DNA of 64,000 bases from Hyphomicrobiales bacterium (GTDB taxonomy: Bacteria; Pseudomonadota; Alphaproteobacteria; Rhizobiales; Rhizobiaceae), in the NCBI GenBank assembly GCA_900469345.1, contig UBWZ01000012.1, positions 62,001 through 126,000 of the forward strand. Reading direction: 5' to 3'. Position numbers and translations under genes: made by a program. Below, one piece after another: positions 42,818 to 53,607 of the stretch. Below the pieces are notes generated by a model. It had not been told where the DNA came from, searched no databases, and was given only the letters and a program-made list of their open reading frames with translations. Within the stretch, counting starts at the first letter, position 1, and each line of letters starts with the position of its first letter.

Positions 42818-44035
42818 ATGACCATCGATAGCGAGGCGCTCGGCTTCGGCGGCGCAGAGCGCGCGCCCTATGCGACCAACCCCTGGACGTCCCGCGGACG
42901 GCTGTTTCCCGAGGCCAACAGCCTGACGCGATCGGAATTCCAGCGGGACCGTGATCGTATCGTCCACACCACCGCATTTCGCCGGCTGAAGCACAAGACG
43001 CAGGTCTTCATCAGTCCGGACGGCGATCATTACCGCACCCGCCTGACCCACACGATCGAGGTTGCCCAGATTGCCCGCTCGCTGGCGCGGGCTTTGAAGG
43101 TCGACGAGGATCTGGCCGAGGGCGTCGCCCTGGTGCATGATTTCGGACATACGCCGTTTGGCCATACCGGCGAGGATGCGCTGGACGAGATGCTGCAGCC
43201 CTATGGCGGGTTCGATCACAACGCGCAGTCGCTGCGGATCGTCACCAAGCTCGAGCGACGCTACGCGGAGTTCGACGGGCTGAACCTCACCTGGGAAAGC
43301 CTCGAGGGCCTCGTCAAGCACAACGGCCCGCTCCTGACGAAAACGGGCGAGGGAAGCCGCGGCCCCGTCCCGAAGCCGATCCGCGACTACTGCGAACTGC
43401 ATGATCTCGAATTGGCAAGCTATGCCAGCCTGGAAGCCCAGCTGGCGGCCATCTCGGACGATATCGCCTACAACACCCATGATATCGACGATGGCCTGCG
43501 CTCCGGCCTGTTGACCTTCGAGATGCTGGAGGACGTGCCTTTCCTCGCCGGATTGATGGCCGAGGTACGCGACCGCTATCCGCATCTGGAGGAGAGCCGC
43601 TTTGCCCATGAGATCATGCGCAGGCAGATCACCCGAATGGTCGAGGACGTGATCGGGATCGCCCAGCACAATGTGCAGAAACTGGCGCCGCAGAGCGCCG
43701 CCGACATCCGTGCCGCCGATCATGTGATCGCGACCTTTTCGGCCGACATGGCCGAGACGGACCGGCAGATCAAGAAGCTGTTGTTTTCCCGCATCTACCG
43801 GCACCCGGATATCATGCGGATCCGCGCCGGTGCCGCCCAGATTCTGTCCGATCTGTTCAAGGTTTACATGAACGACCCGTCGCTGATGCGCAGCCACTAC
43901 TGGGTCAACCACATGGCCGGGCTGGATGAGGGTGCACGGGCCCGCCACGTCGCCGATTACCTGGCCGGTATGACGGATACCTATGCCATCCGCGCGCATG
44001 GCGAGTTGTTTGACCATACACCTGAATTGCGCTAG
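42818..44035 (+). CDS. dgt: dGTP triphosphohydrolase-like protein
   Basis: HD-domain enzyme hydrolysing dNTPs to nucleosides and triphosphate, 405 residues. Conserved features are the N-terminal [20 protein letters not shown], the HD motif region ([29 protein letters not shown]) and [20 protein letters not shown]. The ATG at 42818 is the best start. It is followed directly by argS with a short gap, as in other rhizobia, so the two may be co-transcribed. Confidence 0.92.
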   Translation: MTIDSEALGFGGAERAPYATNPWTSRGRLFPEANSLTRSEFQRDRDRIVHTTAFRRLKHKTQVFISPDGDHYRTRLTHTIEVAQIARSLARALKVDEDLAEGVALVHDFGHTPFGHTGEDALDEMLQPYGGFDHNAQSLRIVTKLERRYAEFDGLNLTWESLEGLVKHNGPLLTKTGEGSRGPVPKPIRDYCELHDLELASYASLEAQLAAISDDIAYNTHDIDDGLRSGLLTFEMLEDVPFLAGLMAEVRDRYPHLEESRFAHEIMRRQITRMVEDVIGIAQHNVQKLAPQSAADIRAADHVIATFSADMAETDRQIKKLLFSRIYRHPDIMRIRAGAAQILSDLFKVYMNDPSLMRSHYWVNHMAGLDEGARARHVADYLAGMTDTYAIRAHGELFDHTPELR

Positions 44036-44097
44036 GCACCCGCCCACAACGACGGCATTCCGGGGGTCTCCCGGTACCAAGCGCGTAAGTGAGCGAC

Positions 44098-45855
44098 ATG
44101 AACATCTTTAGCGACTTCGAAGGCAGAATAAAGAACACGCTGGAAACGCTTGACCTCGTGAAGGAAAAGCACGGCGAGGTCGATCTTTCGCGCGTCACTG
44201 TCGAGCCGCCGCGCGACCCGAGCCACGGAGATGTCGCGACCAACGCCGCCATGGTCCTGTCGAAGCCGCTGGGCACCAATCCGCGCGAGCTGGCGGCGAT
44301 CATCGCCGAAGCGCTGAAGGGCGACGCCGATATCAGCGAGGTCAGCGTCGCTGGTCCGGGCTTCATCAATATCCGCCTGTCGACCGGATACTGGCAGCGG
44401 CTGCTTGCGGCGATGATCGAGCTTGGAACGAACTACGGTCGGTCGCAGATGGGCGCCGGCCACAAGGCGAACGTCGAATACGTCTCGGCCAACCCGACCG
44501 GCCCGATGCATGTCGGCCATTGCCGCGGCGCGGTCGTCGGCGATGCGCTGGCCAATCTCATGCAGTTTGCCGGCTACGAAGTCACCAAGGAATACTACAT
44601 CAACGATGCCGGCGGCCAGATCGACGTGCTCGCCCGCTCCGTCTTCCTGCGCTACCGCGAGGCGCTGGGCGAAACGATCGGCGCGATCCCCGAAGGTCTT
44701 TACCCGGGCGATTACCTCGTCCCGGTCGGCCAGGAGCTTGCCGCCGAATACGGCACACGCCTGCATACCATGCCGGAAGACGAGTGGATGCCGCTGGTCA
44801 AGGACAAGGCGATCGACGCCATGATGGCGATGATCCGCTCCGACCTCGATGCGCTGAACGTCCATCACGACGTCTTTTATTCCGAGCGGACGCTGCATGC
44901 CAACGGGGCGCAGCGGATCCGTCAGGCCATCAACGATCTCACCTTCAAGGGCCACGTCTATCGCGGCACGCTCCCGCCGCCGAAGGGCCAGCTTCCGGAG
45001 GACTGGGAAGATCGCGAACAGACGCTGTTCAGGTCCACGGAGGTGGGAGACGACATCGATCGTCCGCTCATCAAGTCTGATGGCAGCTACACTTATTTTG
45101 CCGCCGACGTGGCCTACTTCAAGGACAAGTTCGATCGCGGCTACGACGAGATGATCTACGTTCTGGGCGCCGACCATGGCGGTTATGTAAAGCGTCTCGA
45201 AGCCGTCGCGCGCGCCGTCTCCGAGGGCAAGGCAAAGTTGACGGTTCTGCTGTGCCAGCTGGTCAAGCTTTACCGCAACGGCGAGCCCGTCAAGATGTCG
45301 AAACGCTCCGGCGACTTCGTCACCCTGCGCGAGGTGGTGGACGAGGTGGGTCGCGATTCGGTGCGCTTCATGATGCTCTATCGCAAGAGTTCCGAGCCGC
45401 TCGACTTCGATTTCGCCAAAGTCACAGAGCAGTCGAAGGATAATCCGGTTTTTTATGTCCAGTACGCGCATGCCCGCTGCATGTCTGTCCTGCGGCAGGC
45501 CAAGGAGGCCTTTGCCGACCTCGATCCGTCGGCCGTCGACATGGCTGCCGTGACGAACTTGATTAGCGATCCCAATGAGTTACAGCTCGTGGCAAAGCTT
45601 GCGGAATATCCGCGCGTGGTCGAGGCGGCAGCCTTGGCACAGGAGCCTCACCGGCTCGCTTTCTTCCTCTACGACCTCGCAAGCTCCTTCCATGCGCACT
45701 GGAATAAAGGTAAAGAACAACCTGAATTACGCTTTGTTAACGATAAAAACCGAGAATTGAGCATTGCCAGACTTGGGCTGGTGCATGCTGTTGCCTCTGT
45801 GTTGAAGTCTGGACTCTCAATCACGGGCACGGCCGCACCGGAAGAAATGCGGTAG
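44098..45855 (+). CDS. argS: Arginyl-tRNA synthetase
   Basis: Class I synthetase for tRNA-Arg, 585 residues. The N-terminal Add-1 tRNA-binding domain precedes the HIGH motif (HVGHCRG, near residue 138). The KMSKS-like motif is KMSKRSGD near residue 399, and the DALR anticodon-binding domain closes the protein. The ATG at 44098 starts the canonical MNIF N-terminus; a GTG 9 nt upstream is possible. It lies between dgt and a SPOR gene. Confidence 0.96.
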   Translation: MNIFSDFEGRIKNTLETLDLVKEKHGEVDLSRVTVEPPRDPSHGDVATNAAMVLSKPLGTNPRELAAIIAEALKGDADISEVSVAGPGFINIRLSTGYWQRLLAAMIELGTNYGRSQMGAGHKANVEYVSANPTGPMHVGHCRGAVVGDALANLMQFAGYEVTKEYYINDAGGQIDVLARSVFLRYREALGETIGAIPEGLYPGDYLVPVGQELAAEYGTRLHTMPEDEWMPLVKDKAIDAMMAMIRSDLDALNVHHDVFYSERTLHANGAQRIRQAINDLTFKGHVYRGTLPPPKGQLPEDWEDREQTLFRSTEVGDDIDRPLIKSDGSYTYFAADVAYFKDKFDRGYDEMIYVLGADHGGYVKRLEAVARAVSEGKAKLTVLLCQLVKLYRNGEPVKMSKRSGDFVTLREVVDEVGRDSVRFMMLYRKSSEPLDFDFAKVTEQSKDNPVFYVQYAHARCMSVLRQAKEAFADLDPSAVDMAAVTNLISDPNELQLVAKLAEYPRVVEAAALAQEPHRLAFFLYDLASSFHAHWNKGKEQPELRFVNDKNRELSIARLGLVHAVASVLKSGLSITGTAAPEEMR

Positions 45856-45921
45856 AAACGCCACCATTTCCCCACATTACACTGGCATACGCGTTGTAAT
45901 TGTAGGTGAGTGGACGAGGTA

Positions 45922-48891
45922 ATGGCTGATAACAACCTTGCGCGTAGCCGGAATGATATCCCGGATGTCTTTGCCGCTGACGACCCGCTGGCTGAACTCG
46001 CCCGCATTGTAGGGTATGATGAGAGGCTCGTGCCGACGCCGCAGGCGCCGGTTCCAGCCGGCTTGTCCGCGCCTCGTCGAGAGCCTGCTTTCAATCTTGA
46101 AGACGAGCTGCTGCGCGAGTTCGAGCGCTACGACTCGCCCAGCCTCGATCCCGCCAACGACCTGCAGGCCGTTCGTCCCGCAGAGCCGCAGCATGATGTG
46201 GAGCCGCAGCTCAGCGAGCCCTATTTCGATGCTGCGGGCGTCGCGGATACGAGCGAACAGCTTGCCGCCCCCGTCGTGGAGGATGTCGTCGTGCCCCACA
46301 GCGAAAGCTGGGTGGACGATGAAGTGCGCGACCCCGTCGGTTTTGACGACCAGGCTGTCTTTGCTCCGGCAATCTCGGCTGTCTCCGATCAGAGGCACGA
46401 GCCGGTATTCGAGCAGGAGCCCACTGAGGCCCCGTCTTTCACCGGGCAGGACGCGGTTGCCTCCACTCCCGCGGACGGCGACGGCGAATCCTGGTCGCAG
46501 GCCGAATCGGCTCCGGTCGAAGCAATCGCGCTTCAGGACGTCCCGGTATCGGCTGAGACCTCCGGCTTCGATCTTGCTGACGAACTGGAATCGTCGATTG
46601 CCCCGGTCGCTCCGCCGAAGAAGGTCGGCTACGTTCCCGGCTTTCGGATGCCGATCGCCAACTTCAACGCTGCGTCGAGGCAGGCGCCGCCCGCGCCTGA
46701 GGTGGAGCAGCGCGCTCCACAGCCGGCGCCGCAGGCAGTTGCTGAAACTGCCGCCGAGCTTCCGCGCTGGGATTTCGTCCCGCCGGCGCCGACGGGCGCA
46801 AGCGAGACGTGGTTCACCGGGCAATCCGGGCCCAAGGGTCCCGCAGTCGCTGTAGCCCCCGAAGTGGTGGCCCCGGCGACTGACCGGCAGGCAAAGTTTT
46901 CGCCGCTTGACGACCTGATCTATGACGTCGCCCGCTTTCCGGCCGAACAGCCGGCGGAACCCAAGGATCGGCAGCTGCCGCAGGAGCCGTCGCGACCTGA
47001 CGTTGCGGCCGTCGTTGCGCCGGCGGTTGCTGTGCCCGCCGTTGCTGCTGCCCCTTCTGTTGTGACGCCGCGGATGCAGGACACCCCTGTTGTCCCGACG
47101 GTGGTGGCTGATCCGGCACCGGCTGTCGCGGACGAGGCGTTCTTCGACCCCTTCGCGGATGACGAATTCGAACTGGCGCTGGATGACCTCGAGCTCGATC
47201 TGGCCGATGTCGTAGTCGCCGAAAACAGCCGGTCTGCGGCGGAGCCCGTTATTGCCCCGGTTGCCATGGCGGCTCAGCCGTCTGCCGCACCGGAAGCCAT
47301 GCGTGCCCAGAGCGTCCCGGTCCGGGCGGCTCCGGTCATGCCGGTGGCGCCTGTTGTCGCAGAGCCGGTGTTCGAGGAAGCCTATGATGCAGGCGAGCCC
47401 GAATCCGATCTCCCCTTCGATCCGTCGCTGATTTCCGAATCGGAAGAGCGTCCCGAAGCGATCGCGGACCTCGACGTCCCGGCATTGCCGGCGGAAGAGC
47501 CGGAACAGGAACCTGCCTACCGGCCCGACTACGATATCGACATCGACGCGGAGCTTGCAACGCTGCTCGTTGCGGCAACGCCGGCTGCCGCGGCAACTGC
47601 CGAACCAGTCCGCCCAGTCGCGGCGGCTGCGGCCGACGGCAAGAAGCCGGATGCCCGTCCCGTTTATGCCGATCTTGACGAATTCGAGCGTGCGCTGGAA
47701 GAGGACTTCCGCCGCAGCCTTGCAACGCCGCTTCCCGCCGAGACCTATGAGGACCTCAGCCGGTACAGCGACAACGCGGCCCAGTCGCAGCTGCGTCCGG
47801 CGTCCCGCAACTGGGTCGTGCCGCTCGCCATCGTCGGCGTCCTGGCGCTTGCCGGCGGCGGCGCCTATGCCTGGCTCGGCAATGGTGTATCGGGCATGGG
47901 GTCCGGCGAGCCGGTCGTCATCGCCGCTGACAAGGAGCCGATCAAGGTTGCTCCGGAAAACCCGGGTGGCAAGACTGTTCCCAACCAGGACAAGGCCGTT
48001 TACGACCGCGTTGCCGGTGCTCCGCCGGAGACGCCAAAGCAGCAGACGCTGATTTCCAGCAACGAAGAACCGGTAGACGTGGTCCAGAAGACCCTGATGC
48101 CGGACAACCTGCCGATGGATGGCGAGGACGACGTCGAGCCGACGGACGTTGGACTGACCCAGGATCCGCGGCTTTTGCCACAGCAGGAGCAGCAGGCTTC
48201 TGCCGGTTCGCAACAGGATCCGGTCACGGTTGCGCCGCGCAAGGTCAAGACCATGATCGTTCGTCCTGACGGCAAGCTTGTCGAGCAGGAAGTCACATCG
48301 CCTGTACCGGCTCTGGTCGCACAAAGCGAAAAGATGCCTGCAGCGCCGGCCAAGTCCGTTGACGTCGCCGCGCTTGCGGAGCAGCCGGCTCCGGTGGCCC
48401 CCGCTCTGGCTCAGCCCAAGCCTGCCGGCATCGTGCCCGTCTCGGCGCCGATCAACGCCGCACCTGTTGCCGTCGAGCCGACGGTCGCACCGGCAGCACC
48501 GGCGACCCGCGCGCCGGTTCCGGCCATGCGCCCGGCACAGCAGCCGGTCAACGTGGTCGCCGCCGTGACGGATCAGGGCAACGTACGCCCGGCTCAGGCC
48601 CCCGCAGCCGCTCCGTCTGCCGGCACGCAGGTCGCGTCTCTCGGTGATGGTGGTTACGTCATCCAGATCGCGTCGCTTCCAAGCCAGGCGGATGCGCAGA
48701 AGTCCTATCAGAACCTGTCTTCGAAGTTCGGTACCGTCATCGGTGGCCGCGGCGTCGATATCAAGGCTGCTGAAATTGCAGGGAAGGGCACCTTCTATCG
48801 TGTCCGCATTCCGGCCGGCAGCAAGGCGGAAGCTGTATCTCTCTGCGAGCGCTACCGGTCTGCCGGCGGCACCTGCCTCGTGGCAAAATAA
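45922..48891 (+). CDS. SPOR-domain envelope protein
   Basis: A 989-residue inner-membrane protein. A long acidic, proline/alanine-rich cytoplasmic N-terminal region (1-625) precedes one transmembrane helix (about 632-648, PLAIVGVLALAGGGAYAWLG). A low-complexity periplasmic linker leads to the C-terminal SPOR domain (about 907-989, YVIQIASLPSQADAQKSYQN to CERYRSAGGTCLV). SPOR domains bind denuded glycans at the division septum, so a role in cell division or polar growth is likely. The gene sits between argS and nagZ, as in relatives. ACGAGGTA precedes the start. Confidence 0.9.
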   Translation: MADNNLARSRNDIPDVFAADDPLAELARIVGYDERLVPTPQAPVPAGLSAPRREPAFNLEDELLREFERYDSPSLDPANDLQAVRPAEPQHDVEPQLSEPYFDAAGVADTSEQLAAPVVEDVVVPHSESWVDDEVRDPVGFDDQAVFAPAISAVSDQRHEPVFEQEPTEAPSFTGQDAVASTPADGDGESWSQAESAPVEAIALQDVPVSAETSGFDLADELESSIAPVAPPKKVGYVPGFRMPIANFNAASRQAPPAPEVEQRAPQPAPQAVAETAAELPRWDFVPPAPTGASETWFTGQSGPKGPAVAVAPEVVAPATDRQAKFSPLDDLIYDVARFPAEQPAEPKDRQLPQEPSRPDVAAVVAPAVAVPAVAAAPSVVTPRMQDTPVVPTVVADPAPAVADEAFFDPFADDEFELALDDLELDLADVVVAENSRSAAEPVIAPVAMAAQPSAAPEAMRAQSVPVRAAPVMPVAPVVAEPVFEEAYDAGEPESDLPFDPSLISESEERPEAIADLDVPALPAEEPEQEPAYRPDYDIDIDAELATLLVAATPAAAATAEPVRPVAAAAADGKKPDARPVYADLDEFERALEEDFRRSLATPLPAETYEDLSRYSDNAAQSQLRPASRNWVVPLAIVGVLALAGGGAYAWLGNGVSGMGSGEPVVIAADKEPIKVAPENPGGKTVPNQDKAVYDRVAGAPPETPKQQTLISSNEEPVDVVQKTLMPDNLPMDGEDDVEPTDVGLTQDPRLLPQQEQQASAGSQQDPVTVAPRKVKTMIVRPDGKLVEQEVTSPVPALVAQSEKMPAAPAKSVDVAALAEQPAPVAPALAQPKPAGIVPVSAPINAAPVAVEPTVAPAAPATRAPVPAMRPAQQPVNVVAAVTDQGNVRPAQAPAAAPSAGTQVASLGDGGYVIQIASLPSQADAQKSYQNLSSKFGTVIGGRGVDIKAAEIAGKGTFYRVRIPAGSKAEAVSLCERYRSAGGTCLVAK

Positions 48892-48916
48892 CCACGACAC
48901 ATTCGAGTTTGACGAA

Positions 48917-48940
48917 CGGGGCGCTGGGCGCCCCGTTTTT
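48917..48940 (+). terminator. Rho-independent terminator of the SPOR gene
   Basis: CGGGGCGC-TG-GGCGCCCCG followed by TTTTT, 25 nt after the stop. Confidence 0.9.
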
Positions 48941-48970
48941 CGTGGCGCGATGATGGTCTAGGGTAGGGTT

Positions 48971-49987
48971 ATGACCGAATCAAAAGCGATGATCCTGGGC
49001 TGCAGCGGCGCCCAACTCACCCCGGACGAAATCTCCCTCTATCGCGACGAGCGACCCTGGGGCTTCATCCTGTTTGCACGCAACTGCCTGGAACTGCCGC
49101 AGATCGCAGATCTCGTGGCTTCGATGCGCGATGCGATCGGCAGGCCCGATGCGCCGGTTTTGATCGACCAGGAAGGCGGGCGCGTCCAGCGCATCCGGCC
49201 GCCGATGATCGAACGCTATCCGTCCGGTGCGGCATTGGGCGAGATTTATCGCCGCGATCGCGAACTGGGTCTGCGGGCCGCGTGGCTGATGTCGAGACTG
49301 CATGCCTTCGACCTCACGCGGCTCGGCGTCAATGTCGACTGCCTTCCGGTTCTGGATGTCCCGGTCGAGGGTGCCAGCAATGTCATCGGGGACCGCGCCT
49401 ACGGCTTCGACCCCCATGCGGTCGCGGAAATGGGTAAGGCCGCTGCCGAGGGCCTCAAGTCCGGAGGCATGCTGCCGATCATGAAGCACATGCCCGGCCA
49501 CGGGCGAGGCATGGCCGACTCTCACCACGAACTGCCGGTCGTAACCGCATCCCGCGCCGAACTCGAAGCCCATGACTTTCTGCCCTTCGTGGCCATGAAG
49601 GACGAGCTGATGGCAATGAGCGCGCACATTGTCTTCACGGCCATCGACGCAGAGGAGCCGGCCACGATCTCGTCCAGGGTCATAGAGGAGATCATCCGTG
49701 GCCATATCGGCTTCGACGGGCTGCTCGTCTCCGACGATACGTCGATGAATGCGCTGAAGGGCACGATTGGCGAGCGGGCGGCGAGAATCATGGCGGGCGG
49801 TTGCGATATTGTGTTGCATTGCAACGGCGTAATGGAGGAAATGAAAGCCGTCGTTGAGGCAGCGATCCCGCTTTCGGGTGAGGCCCTGCGACGGACGTCT
49901 GCGGTCGAGGCAGGCTTTACACCGGCCGACGGCGCCGACGAACAGGCGTTGCGGCAGGAATTCCATGGATTGACCGCCGTGTCCTGA
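48971..49987 (+). CDS. nagZ: Beta-N-acetylhexosaminidase
   Basis: Glycoside hydrolase family 3 enzyme that removes GlcNAc from anhydromuropeptides during peptidoglycan recycling, 338 residues. The signature KHMPGHGRGMADSHHELPVV (usually KHFPGHG) holds the catalytic His-Asp pair, and LLVSDDTSMNALKG contains the nucleophile Asp. LIDQEGGRVQRIRPP is also conserved. It starts 79 nt after the SPOR stop and leads into scpA. Confidence 0.94.
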   Translation: MTESKAMILGCSGAQLTPDEISLYRDERPWGFILFARNCLELPQIADLVASMRDAIGRPDAPVLIDQEGGRVQRIRPPMIERYPSGAALGEIYRRDRELGLRAAWLMSRLHAFDLTRLGVNVDCLPVLDVPVEGASNVIGDRAYGFDPHAVAEMGKAAAEGLKSGGMLPIMKHMPGHGRGMADSHHELPVVTASRAELEAHDFLPFVAMKDELMAMSAHIVFTAIDAEEPATISSRVIEEIIRGHIGFDGLLVSDDTSMNALKGTIGERAARIMAGGCDIVLHCNGVMEEMKAVVEAAIPLSGEALRRTSAVEAGFTPADGADEQALRQEFHGLTAVS

Positions 49988-50011
49988 TGGCGGTGAGGGG
50001 AGAACGTCGGC

Positions 50012-50842
50012 TTGGCCGCAACATCGTCGCAGGATGCCATTCCGATGGACAAGCTCTGGCAGAACGCGGAAGAGCGCGCCGCCGACGATCCCGCGCTGAT
50101 GATCGACGTGGCTGGCTTCGAGGGCCCCCTCGACCTGCTTCTTCATCTCGCCCGCAGCCAGAAGCTGGACCTCTCCCGGATCTCGGTCCTGGCTCTGGCC
50201 GAACAGTATCTAACCTTCATCGAGAGTGCGCGTAAGGTTCGCATAGAGCTTGCGGCCGACTATCTGGTCATGGCCGCATGGCTTGCCTTCCTCAAATCGA
50301 AGCTCCTCATCCCCCAGCCGATAAAGGGCGATGACGGGCCAAGCGGCGAGGAGATGGCGGCAACGCTCGCCTTTCGCCTGAAGCGGCTCGAAGCCATGCG
50401 CGACGCGGCGACGAGCCTAGTCAATCGCAACCGGTTGGGTCGCGACATCATGGCCCGGGGTGCGCCGGAACACATCCCGCATCGGGTGCAGTCCGAGTAT
50501 GACGCGACGCTCTACGACCTGCTTTCGGCCTACGCCAATCTGCGGCAGCGGACGGCGATCACACAGGTCACGATCGAGCGGCGCAAGGTCTGGTCGCTTG
50601 TCGAGGCACGCGACCTCCTGACCCGCATGCTGGGCGAAATCGCCGACTGGACGGCACTCCAGCAGTATATTCTCCCCTATCTGCCGCCTCAGGACCGTGT
50701 GACGGCAACCGCCAGCGCCTTTGCTGCCTCCCTGGAACTGGTGCGCGAAGGATCGCTGGAAATCCGGCAGGATGGCGCCTTCCAGCCGATCTACCTGCGC
50801 AAGGGGTCGGGCCGCAATCCGCCTGCGGGAGGCGACGCATGA
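50012..50842 (+). CDS. scpA: Segregation and condensation protein A
   Basis: Kleisin subunit of the SMC-ScpAB condensin complex, about 276 residues. The N-terminal VAGFEGPLDLLLHLARSQKL motif, LSRISVLALAEQYLTFIESA and the C-terminal winged-helix segment are canonical. The probable start is TTG at 50012 (GGGAGAACG lies 7 nt upstream); the ATG at 50045 is the alternative. It overlaps scpB by 4 nt. Confidence 0.94.
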   Translation: MAATSSQDAIPMDKLWQNAEERAADDPALMIDVAGFEGPLDLLLHLARSQKLDLSRISVLALAEQYLTFIESARKVRIELAADYLVMAAWLAFLKSKLLIPQPIKGDDGPSGEEMAATLAFRLKRLEAMRDAATSLVNRNRLGRDIMARGAPEHIPHRVQSEYDATLYDLLSAYANLRQRTAITQVTIERRKVWSLVEARDLLTRMLGEIADWTALQQYILPYLPPQDRVTATASAFAASLELVREGSLEIRQDGAFQPIYLRKGSGRNPPAGGDA

Positions 50843-51555
50843 TCGCCGAGGACGACGATGACCTGATCGAGGCGGCCGACCTGCCGGTCGATGCCGTGCC
50901 GATGAGCATGGTCGAGATCATGCGGATTGCCGAGGCACTGGTGTTTGCTTCGGCAGAGCCTGTTCCCGAATCCTTCCTTGCCGACCGCCTGCCGCGGGGA
51001 ACGAATGTCGCTGCCGTCATGGCGAGCCTCGTGGATCTTTATGCGCCCCGCGGCGTCAACCTGATCCGGATTACCGATCGATGGGCCTTCCGCACGGCGG
51101 CCGATCTCGCCTTCGTCATCCGCAAGGATGACAACGAGGTCAGGAAGCTGTCGCGCGCCGCTCTGGAGGTGCTGGCAATCATTGCCTATCACCAGCCGGT
51201 GACCCGGGCCGAAATCGAGGATATCAGAGGCGTGCAGACATCGAGGGGTACGCTGGATGTTCTCATGGAGGCCGGATGGGTGCGCTTTCGCGGCCGCCGC
51301 CGGTCGCCCGGACGGCCTGTCACGCTCGGCACCACGGTCGATTTCCTCGACCATTTCGGCCTTGAGGAACTGCGCGATCTGCCTGGTCTCGAAGAATTGA
51401 AGGGAGCGGGACTGCTGTCCGGCCGCATCCCGCCGAGCTTCAGTATTCCTCTGCCCGGCTCGGAGGATGAACTGTCGGACGACGAAGATCCGATCACCCA
51501 GATGGACCTGGAAGAACTGGGTCTGCTGGCGCCAAGCGGCGGCGACGACCAGTAA
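50839..51555 (+). CDS. scpB: Segregation and condensation protein B
   Basis: Winged-helix partner of ScpA and SMC, 238 residues. Conserved parts include EIMRIAEALVFASAEPVPES, LSRAALEVLAIIAYHQPVTR and EIEDIRGVQTSRGTLDVLME. The start overlaps the scpA stop (ATGA). A 194-bp gap without a clear terminator follows before tatA. Confidence 0.95.
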   Translation: MIAEDDDDLIEAADLPVDAVPMSMVEIMRIAEALVFASAEPVPESFLADRLPRGTNVAAVMASLVDLYAPRGVNLIRITDRWAFRTAADLAFVIRKDDNEVRKLSRAALEVLAIIAYHQPVTRAEIEDIRGVQTSRGTLDVLMEAGWVRFRGRRRSPGRPVTLGTTVDFLDHFGLEELRDLPGLEELKGAGLLSGRIPPSFSIPLPGSEDELSDDEDPITQMDLEELGLLAPSGGDDQ

Positions 51556-51749
51556 GGCCGGCCTGCTTCCGTTCCCCTGACACTGTTCACGCGAGTATAA
51601 CGTGCGCGCGGCTCCGCCTGGGCTCAGCACATCATCGTCGCAAAACCAGCAGCGGGCGCGGCATTCTGCCTGTTGGCTCGGAGATTTGGGGTTTGAAAAA
51701 GCACGACAATGAGCTTACATCGAGTGACAGGTTATGATGGAGTTCGACT

Positions 51750-51986
51750 ATGGGTTCTTTTAGTGTGTGGCATTGGCTGATCGTTCTGGTCATCGTGCTC
51801 GTTCTCTTTGGACGCGGCAAGATTCCCGAATTGATGGGCGACGTCGCCAAGGGCATCAAGAGCTTCAAGAAGGGCATGACCGACGAGGACGACACGCCGG
51901 ACTCGCCGGGTACGACGACCACGCCGAACACGTCGAAGACCGTCGATCACAAGCCCGACGAGATCAAGGAACCGAGCCGGTTCTAA
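51750..51986 (+). CDS. tatA: Twin-arginine translocase subunit TatA
   Basis: A 78-residue Tat pore-forming subunit with an N-terminal transmembrane helix ([20 protein letters not shown]), the FGxxK-like hinge, an amphipathic helix ([16 protein letters not shown]) and an acidic tail. First gene of tatABC. It would export folded proteins such as the CpdB-type enzyme at the left end of the window. Confidence 0.95.
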   Translation: MGSFSVWHWLIVLVIVLVLFGRGKIPELMGDVAKGIKSFKKGMTDEDDTPDSPGTTTTPNTSKTVDHKPDEIKEPSRF

Positions 51987-52018
51987 GCGCCGGCTGCCGG
52001 TTTCAGGAGCCTCATTGA

Positions 52019-52738
52019 ATGTTCGATATCGGTTGGACCGAACTGCTTGTCATCGCCATCGTCCTGATCGTCGTGGTGGGTCCTAAAGACCTGCCGCCGA
52101 TGCTGCGGGCCTTTGGCAAGATGACCGCAAACTTGCGCAAGATGGCAGGCGATTTCCGCACCCAGTTTGATGAGGCTCTGCGCGAGTCAGATTTGGACGA
52201 CGTGCGGCGCACGATTGGCGATGCCCAGCGCCTGAACCCCACCAATGCGCTGCGCGAGGCTATCAACCCGTTGCGTCAGATGGGGCAGGACATCCGCAGC
52301 GATCTGCAGAAGGCAACGCAGGTGCCGTCCGCTGCCGACAAGAGCAAGACCGACATCGACGCCCAGCAGGCGGTCGAGGGCGCCTCGGCGGACGCGCTGC
52401 TGCCGGAGGTTCCCGCTGCAACGGCGTCATCGGCGCCGGTCACCCCGGTATCGGCGGCTCCCCTTGAGCCTGTCGCCGGGCCGCAGCCTTCTGCTCCCGC
52501 GCAGTCCGAACCCGCATCGGTGGCCGTGCAGAAGCCGAAACGCGTGCGTAAGGCACCCGCTGGTGGACAGCCGTCGCCAGAACCGGTGGCCATGGAAACT
52601 GCAGCCCGGCCAAAGCGCGTCCGGACCCCTGCAAAGATTGCGGCATCCCCGATTGACACGGAGGCCGCCGCCGTGGCTGCCACCAAGCCGCGCCGTCGCG
52701 TGGCCCGCAAGACCGATACCCCGAAGGATGACGCATGA
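52019..52738 (+). CDS. tatB: Twin-arginine translocase subunit TatB
   Basis: A 239-residue TatB with the N-terminal MFDIGWTELLVIAIVLIVVV helix and GPKDLPPMLRAFGKM hinge, a long amphipathic region, then an alanine/proline-rich disordered tail, which is longer than in E. coli (171 residues) and usual for rhizobia. It overlaps tatC by 4 nt. Confidence 0.94.
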   Translation: MFDIGWTELLVIAIVLIVVVGPKDLPPMLRAFGKMTANLRKMAGDFRTQFDEALRESDLDDVRRTIGDAQRLNPTNALREAINPLRQMGQDIRSDLQKATQVPSAADKSKTDIDAQQAVEGASADALLPEVPAATASSAPVTPVSAAPLEPVAGPQPSAPAQSEPASVAVQKPKRVRKAPAGGQPSPEPVAMETAARPKRVRTPAKIAASPIDTEAAAVAATKPRRRVARKTDTPKDDA

Positions 52739-53556
52739 GCGGCGATTACAACGACAAGCCGCAGCCGCTCATCGAGCATCTGATGGAACTTCGAACGCGC
52801 CTGATCTGGTCGATCGGCGCCTTCTTTCTGGCCTTCGTGGTCTGCTTCTTCTTTGCCAAGCAGCTCTTCAACCTGCTGGTCGTTCCTTACAAGTGGGCGG
52901 TCATCTGGGCCCATCTCGATATTTCGAAATCCGAGCTCATCTACACCGCACCGCAGGAATTCTTCTTTACCCAGGTGAAGGTGGCCATGTTCGGCGGCCT
53001 GGTGATCGCCTTTCCGGTCATTGCCTCGCAGCTCTACAAGTTCGTGGCGCCCGGCCTCTACAAGAACGAACGGGCAGCCTTTCTGCCGTTCCTGATCGCG
53101 TCGCCGGTACTCTTCCTGATGGGGGCGGCGCTCGTCTACTTCTTCTTCACGCCCATGGTCATGTGGTTCTTCCTCGCCATGCAGCAGGCGCCCGCCGAGG
53201 GTGAGGTGGCGATCTCGCTGCTGCCGCGCGTGTCGGAGTATCTGAGCCTCATCATGACCTTGGTCCTGTCCTTCGGCCTGGTCTTCCAGCTGCCGGTCAT
53301 CACCACGCTTCTGGCGCGGGTAGGGCTGCTGACCAGCGACTGGCTGCGGCAGAAGCGCAAGTTTGCAATCGTCATGGCGTTCATCGTCGCAGCCGTGCTG
53401 ACGCCGCCCGATCCCATGTCCCAGATCGGTCTTGCACTGCCCACCATCCTTCTCTACGAGATTTCCATCTATGCCGCGCGACTCGTCGAGCGCAAACGCA
53501 AGGAAACTCAGTCCGAGGAGCCTTCGTCGAGCGTCACCACGACGGAAGGCCCTTGA
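52735..53556 (+). CDS. tatC: Twin-arginine translocase subunit TatC
   Basis: A 273-residue polytopic receptor for twin-arginine signals. The conserved PLIEHLMELRTRLIWSI start, the FFTQVKVAMFGGLVIAFPVI region and six hydrophobic segments are visible, ending in a charged tail. It completes the tatABC operon. Confidence 0.96.
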   Translation: MSGDYNDKPQPLIEHLMELRTRLIWSIGAFFLAFVVCFFFAKQLFNLLVVPYKWAVIWAHLDISKSELIYTAPQEFFFTQVKVAMFGGLVIAFPVIASQLYKFVAPGLYKNERAAFLPFLIASPVLFLMGAALVYFFFTPMVMWFFLAMQQAPAEGEVAISLLPRVSEYLSLIMTLVLSFGLVFQLPVITTLLARVGLLTSDWLRQKRKFAIVMAFIVAAVLTPPDPMSQIGLALPTILLYEISIYAARLVERKRKETQSEEPSSSVTTTEGP

Positions 53557-53607
53557 GCCTTTCGCTTGCGGTCGTCATGCGGCTTCCGCTTCAAAGGCCA
53601 GGCACCG

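Noticed and set aside
45877..48900. A 1007-codon open frame antisense to the SPOR-domain gene
   Set aside because: The sense frame has a membrane helix and a clear SPOR domain; the antisense frame is arginine/glycine-rich and follows from GC-rich codon use.
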